DNA from: Flavobacteriaceae bacterium CG2_30_31_66 | GTDB taxonomy: Bacteria > Bacteroidota > Bacteroidia > Flavobacteriales > Flavobacteriaceae | NCBI GenBank assembly: GCA_001873065.1 | Contig: MNYM01000015.1 | Span: 1-64,000 of the forward strand | Length of the DNA stretch: 64,000 nt | Reading direction: 5' to 3' | Part shown: piece after piece, positions 60,541 to 64,000 of the stretch | Layout: each line of letters begins with the position of its first letter | How positions within the stretch are numbered: position 1 is the first letter of the stretch | Translations under genes and position numbers: made by a program | Notes under the pieces: model-generated | What the model was told of the DNA's origin: nothing | What the model saw: the letters and a program-made list of their open reading frames with translations, nothing else | The model's database searches: none

Positions 60541-60939
60541 TTAATTTACAGGTACTTCTATTTCTTCAAAAATGTTTTCGCCATTCGCATCTTTGCCTTT
60601 ATAAAATTTGAAAATATAATTTTCTTCTTGTAAAACTTGAATAGGAATTTTGATTTCTTGTTCGATAGTTGCTTGTGTGCAAATGCTCTCTAAATCATGA
60701 ATTGCATTGATAGCGACAATTCTTTTGTTAGTATCGTATTCATAATAAATGCTCCAAAATTGATAACAATTATTAGGCAATTCATATTTTACTGAAATTG
60801 TATCTATACTTCCAAATTCAAAAAAATCGGGAGTTTTGGCCTCTTTCACAGGTAAAATTTTAAGTTCAAAAATGGGGTCATTGTTGCTACAAGAAAAAAG
60901 TAACCATGTTAAAACGAGTAATAAAGTAATTTTTTTCAT
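60541..60939 (-). CDS. Small lipoprotein, function unknown
   Basis: A 132-residue protein with signal MKKITLLLVLTWLLFSC and lipobox Cys17. The mature 115 residues are strand-rich with two cysteines (NNCYQFW and LESICTQA) that might form a disulfide. No family recognised. It ends 4 bases from the convergent peptidase gene. Confidence 0.75.
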   Translation of the reverse strand: MKKITLLLVLTWLLFSCSNNDPIFELKILPVKEAKTPDFFEFGSIDTISVKYELPNNCYQFWSIYYEYDTNKRIVAINAIHDLESICTQATIEQEIKIPIQVLQEENYIFKFYKGKDANGENIFEEIEVPVN

Positions 60940-61158
60940 AAAATTAATTGCGTCAATTTATTACCTAAAATTACAAAAATTTTGGATTGATAAATTTTAT
61001 TTTTACGATTTTATAACAATAGGAAATTATTTAAAACCAATCTCATATTGTTGGAATCAAAGTCGTTTTAAAAAAAATCATAAAATTTCTTTTAAGTTTA
61101 AAATAACATAATTAAATAGAGATTTTAGGGAAGAAAAAAGCGTTTTAATGACTAAAAT

Positions 61159-61503
61159 TTACATTGAATAATCAAGCCATTTTTCAGGTAATGGCTTTAA
61201 TTCAATTTCAATCTTTTCCTCAGTAAGTTTCTTATAAATTCCGATTTTTGAAATCGATGAAACCGATAAATTAGTATTATTTTTTTTATTGAGATGTGCT
61301 AAAACCACATGAATTGATCTTTTTCCACACAAAACCAAACTATTCATCATTGAATTAGATTCGATTGATAAATCATAAATATCAACATAATATTTAGGAA
61401 TGTCATTTTCAAAAATAATCCATTGAGAGGATTTTCGACTAGGAATTTCAATCACTTCCTTTTTTCCACTAAAAGTTAAATACGTTGTTTTGATTAATTC
61501 CAT
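61159..61503 (-). CDS. Hypothetical soluble protein
   Basis: A 114-residue protein, MELIKTTYLTFSGKKEVIEIP, without signal or membrane segments. The middle has LVLCGKRSIHVVLAHLNKKN and the end is acidic/proline-rich. Its start lies 40 bases downstream of a -7-like TAACTTTG (minus strand, 61550-61543). No family recognised; coding status is supported by length, composition and promoter only. Confidence 0.6.
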   Translation of the reverse strand: MELIKTTYLTFSGKKEVIEIPSRKSSQWIIFENDIPKYYVDIYDLSIESNSMMNSLVLCGKRSIHVVLAHLNKKNNTNLSVSSISKIGIYKKLTEEKIEIELKPLPEKWLDYSM

Positions 61504-61739
61504 TGTAAAATTTAAAACATTTTTATTTTAAAAAATTATCACAAAGTTAACATTTAGATTTATGATATTTTTTAAAAATTCGTTAAAATGTAATATATGA
61601 TAGTTTAAAATATCAAAATACTAGTTAATGATATAAAAAATTAATTAAAATCTATTTTTAAAAAATCAAAGCTTATTTTTAAAGAAAAAAACAAACCATA
61701 TTTAAACATTAAAATAATTGATTATTAATTATTTTTGCA

Positions 61740-62720
61740 ATGAATATGAAAACAGCAATTTTTGAAATTCAAAGTGAATCAATTTTCACAAAAACAGCTT
61801 TAAAAGTTTTTAAACATCAGTTTGAAAACAATAAAACCTATCGATCTTTTTGCGATTTGTTGTGCATTCATCCTAGTGATGTTTCAAAAATCGAAAAAAT
61901 TCCGTTTTTACCAATTCAGTTTTTTAAGAGCAGAAAAGTACTTTCTTCTAAAGACGAAGTACAAGAAATTTTCACAAGTTCTGGGACCACAGGAAGTACT
62001 ATAAGTCAGCATTTTATTACTGATATTCAGCTTTACAAAGAAAGTTATTCAAAGGGATTTGCCCAATTTTATGGAGAAATCAAAGACTTTGTTGTGTTGG
62101 CATTATTGCCAAATTATCTAGAAAAAAATGGATCGTCTCTGGTTTTTATGGTGGACGATTTGATTAGAAAATCGAATAACCCCGAAAGCGGATTTTATCT
62201 TCACAATCTGGATGAATTGGCTGAGAAACTCACCGAATTTGATAAAAAAGGACAAAAAATTTTATTGATTGGCGTTTCTTTTGCCTTATTAGATTTGATT
62301 GAAAAACACCAATTTTCGTTAAAAAATATCATCGTGATGGAAACGGGAGGCATGAAAGGCAGAAGAAAAGAATTGATTAGAGAAGAACTTCATACGATTT
62401 TAAAAGCTGGTTTTGGCGTTTCAGAAATTCATTCAGAATATGGAATGACTGAGCTGTTAAGTCAAGCATATTCAAAAGGAAATGGCGTTTTTAAAACCCC
62501 ACCTTGGATGAAAATTTTAGTAAGAGATACTGATGATGCGTTAACGATTTTACCTCCAAATAAAGCTGGAGGAATTAATGTGATTGATTTGGCAAATTAT
62601 AATTCTTGTTCTTTTATTGCCACACAAGATTTGGGTAAAATTCATGAAAATGGGACATTTGAAATTATCGGGCGTTTTGATAATTCAGATATTAGAGGTT
62701 GTAATTTGATGGTTTTGTAA
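61740..62720 (+). CDS. LuxE-like acyl-protein synthetase/ligase
   Basis: A 326-residue adenylate-forming enzyme of the LuxE family (ATG 61746 is an alternative). IFTSSGTTGSTISQHF at about 78-93 is the nucleotide loop; VMETGGMKGRRKELIRE and SEYGMTELLSQAYS hold the second and third ANL motifs. LuxE activates fatty acids as acyl-AMP and loads them on a protein. No luxC/luxD partner is present, so a different acyl acceptor is likely; flavobacterial copies often occur alone. A -7 element TATTTTTG at 61730-61737 sits almost on the start, suggesting a near-leaderless mRNA. Confidence 0.82.
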   Translation: MNMKTAIFEIQSESIFTKTALKVFKHQFENNKTYRSFCDLLCIHPSDVSKIEKIPFLPIQFFKSRKVLSSKDEVQEIFTSSGTTGSTISQHFITDIQLYKESYSKGFAQFYGEIKDFVVLALLPNYLEKNGSSLVFMVDDLIRKSNNPESGFYLHNLDELAEKLTEFDKKGQKILLIGVSFALLDLIEKHQFSLKNIIVMETGGMKGRRKELIREELHTILKAGFGVSEIHSEYGMTELLSQAYSKGNGVFKTPPWMKILVRDTDDALTILPPNKAGGINVIDLANYNSCSFIATQDLGKIHENGTFEIIGRFDNSDIRGCNLMVL

Positions 62721-62732
62721 CCAGAAAATATA

Positions 62733-63491
62733 TTATTTTTCGAATTCAGTTTTCATCAATTTGTCCCAAAAAGTAAAATACAAACCGAAATTGTAATTGA
62801 ATTTTCGATGGTGAAAATCATGATGTGTGGCGCCAATAAACCATTTTCGAAACCACAATCCCAATTTTCCTGAAGGATAAATTTCTACGCCTGCATGATT
62901 TATTGTTGCAGAAAATGTCATAATCAAAATTGCGCCAATCAAAGCATAAACATGTAATGGCAAAAGCACAATAATTATTGGCAAAAAAGCTGCTTGAAAA
63001 ATGGTTTCTAAAGGATGAAACGCAAACGAAGTCAACACAGAAGTATGTATGCTTTTATGATGTATTAAATGCAAATATTTATACACTTTTGGCAGGTGCA
63101 TCCATCTGTGTAACCAATAATAATAAGTGTCTTGAATAAGTAAAAAAATTAAAATACTTATTGGAATATATGCAATTGAATACTCAGAAATATTGAGATA
63201 AATGGCTGAAAATCCTTTGACATAAAAAAAATAAATTAACAATCCTGTTGCCGCAAAAATGAGTCCACTCAAAAAAGACCAATAAATTTCCTTGAACAAT
63301 TGAGTTCTTTTTAGTGGTTTTTTTCTAAGAAAGCGTTCTCTAAATGTTTTCTTTAAAAACTCAAAAAAAATCAAATAATACAATCCAGAAACAACTAAAT
63401 AACGCACAAAAATAATTGCCGAAAGTAACAAAAAGAGATAACCAATGGTATAAAAGTCAGTAAAATCAGTAGTTGTTAATTGGGTTTCCAT
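62733..63491 (-). CDS. Sterol desaturase/fatty acid hydroxylase family protein
   Basis: A 252-residue membrane di-iron enzyme. Histidine clusters HRWMH, HLIHH and HDFHH ligate the metals, and four to five hydrophobic segments flank them. Substrate is unknown: fatty acid, carotenoid or hopanoid-type lipids are possible. Its ATG overlaps the tyrS stop by one base (TGATG), so it is translated with tyrS. Confidence 0.9.
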   Translation of the reverse strand: METQLTTTDFTDFYTIGYLFLLLSAIIFVRYLVVSGLYYLIFFEFLKKTFRERFLRKKPLKRTQLFKEIYWSFLSGLIFAATGLLIYFFYVKGFSAIYLNISEYSIAYIPISILIFLLIQDTYYYWLHRWMHLPKVYKYLHLIHHKSIHTSVLTSFAFHPLETIFQAAFLPIIIVLLPLHVYALIGAILIMTFSATINHAGVEIYPSGKLGLWFRKWFIGATHHDFHHRKFNYNFGLYFTFWDKLMKTEFEK

Positions 63492-64000
63492 CAATCAAAA
63501 CGTATCAAAAAATAACTTTTTTTACCTCTTTGCAATAACACATATTTTTCAGCAATCAAATCGGATTTTGTTATAACAAAATCTTCAGTTACTTTTTCTT
63601 TATTGACAGCAATTCCATTTTCTTTCAAAGCTCTTTTTGCCTCTCCATTCGAACTTAAAAAATTTGTTTTTCCTGCCAAAGCATCAACCATTGTAATGCC
63701 GTCTTTTAACAATTCTGATGAAATTACAGCTTGTGGAATTCCGTCAAAAACATCTAAAAAGGTTTGCTCGTCCAATGATTTTAATACGTTAGCAGTTGAG
63801 TTTCCAAATAAAATTTCGGAAGCTGCAAGGGCATTTTCATACGCTTCTTTTCCATGTACTAAAAGGGTAACTTCTTCTCCTAAACGTTTTTGTAAAATTC
63901 GATTATGAGGTGCTTTTGCGTGTTCGATTACCAAATTTTGAATGGTTTCTTGGTCTAAAAACGTAAAAATTTTGATGTATTTTTCAGCATCTTCATCAGA
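63491..64000 (-). CDS. tyrS: Tyrosine-tRNA ligase, C-terminal part
   Basis: The window's right edge cuts this gene; about 169 C-terminal residues are seen. They hold the last part of the class I catalytic/anticodon domain (LVIEHAKAPHNRILQKRLG, then VTLLVHGKEAYENALAASEI) and the S4-type RNA-binding domain near the end (FLSSNGEAKRALKENGIAVN, YVLLQRGKKSYFLIRFD). It charges tRNA-Tyr. The HIGH and KMSKS motifs lie outside the window. Confidence 0.95.
   Translation of the reverse strand, partial: SDEDAEKYIKIFTFLDQETIQNLVIEHAKAPHNRILQKRLGEEVTLLVHGKEAYENALAASEILFGNSTANVLKSLDEQTFLDVFDGIPQAVISSELLKDGITMVDALAGKTNFLSSNGEAKRALKENGIAVNKEKVTEDFVITKSDLIAEKYVLLQRGKKSYFLIRFD

Overview
The window is chromosomal DNA of a low-GC (roughly one-third G+C by eye), gene-dense member of the Bacteroidota, almost certainly a Flavobacteriaceae. 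The signs are the TTG / TAnnTTTG promoter pattern, the type IX secretion/gliding lipoprotein SprE/PorW, an ATP synthase operon split from atpD-atpC with a long periplasmic extension on subunit a, DUF5687, DUF1501/DUF1800, DUF547 and SDR-type threonine dehydrogenase families, many short lipobox signal peptides, and hardly any Shine-Dalgarno sequences. A marine genus such as Polaribacter or Tenacibaculum is plausible, but the sequence alone does not prove it. I see no insertion sequence, phage block or CRISPR array.

Layout. 1-11.9 kb: XRE regulator, DUF547 protein, glycosyltransferase, glycerol use (glpK-glpD), NhaC antiporter, pheS, gdhA, a hydrolase and dinB. 11.9-19.8 kb: a tightly packed ten-gene operon combining an SrsABC-like set (flavoprotein, methyltransferase, type III polyketide synthase) with its own fatty-acid-type genes (SDR, FabZ-like dehydratase, ketosynthase, acyl carrier protein, phosphopantetheinyl transferase). 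It most likely makes a long-chain alkylresorcinol, alkylpyrone or quinone lipid. 19.8-32.8 kb: ABC ATPase, thioredoxin-like protein, threonine dehydrogenase, small lipoproteins, recX, a TetR-controlled RND efflux operon, a polyprenyl synthetase and a CAU tRNA.

32.8-37.6 kb: a gene-poor stretch, GNAT and PurD-like ATP-grasp genes, and a prolyl oligopeptidase whose lipoprotein signal is out of frame by one base at a poly-A tract. 37.6-43.4 kb: thioredoxin, then a PadR-controlled operon with four tandem paralogous membrane proteins of one family followed by a DUF5687 permease and an ABC ATPase. The PadR promoter carries three copies of a palindromic half-site. 43.5-52.1 kb: sprE/porW, bactofilin, atpZ-like gene and atpBEFHAG, with a terminator-like hairpin just after atpE. 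52.2-64 kb: lipoproteins, an SDR, an AlbA_2 protein, the DUF1800/DUF1501 export pair, an antiquitin-type aldehyde dehydrogenase, a lipoprotein isoaspartyl peptidase, a LuxE-like ligase, a fatty acid hydroxylase and the 3' end of tyrS.

The two most distinctive systems are the self-contained FAS-type/type III PKS operon and the PadR / four-paralog / DUF5687-ABC operon.
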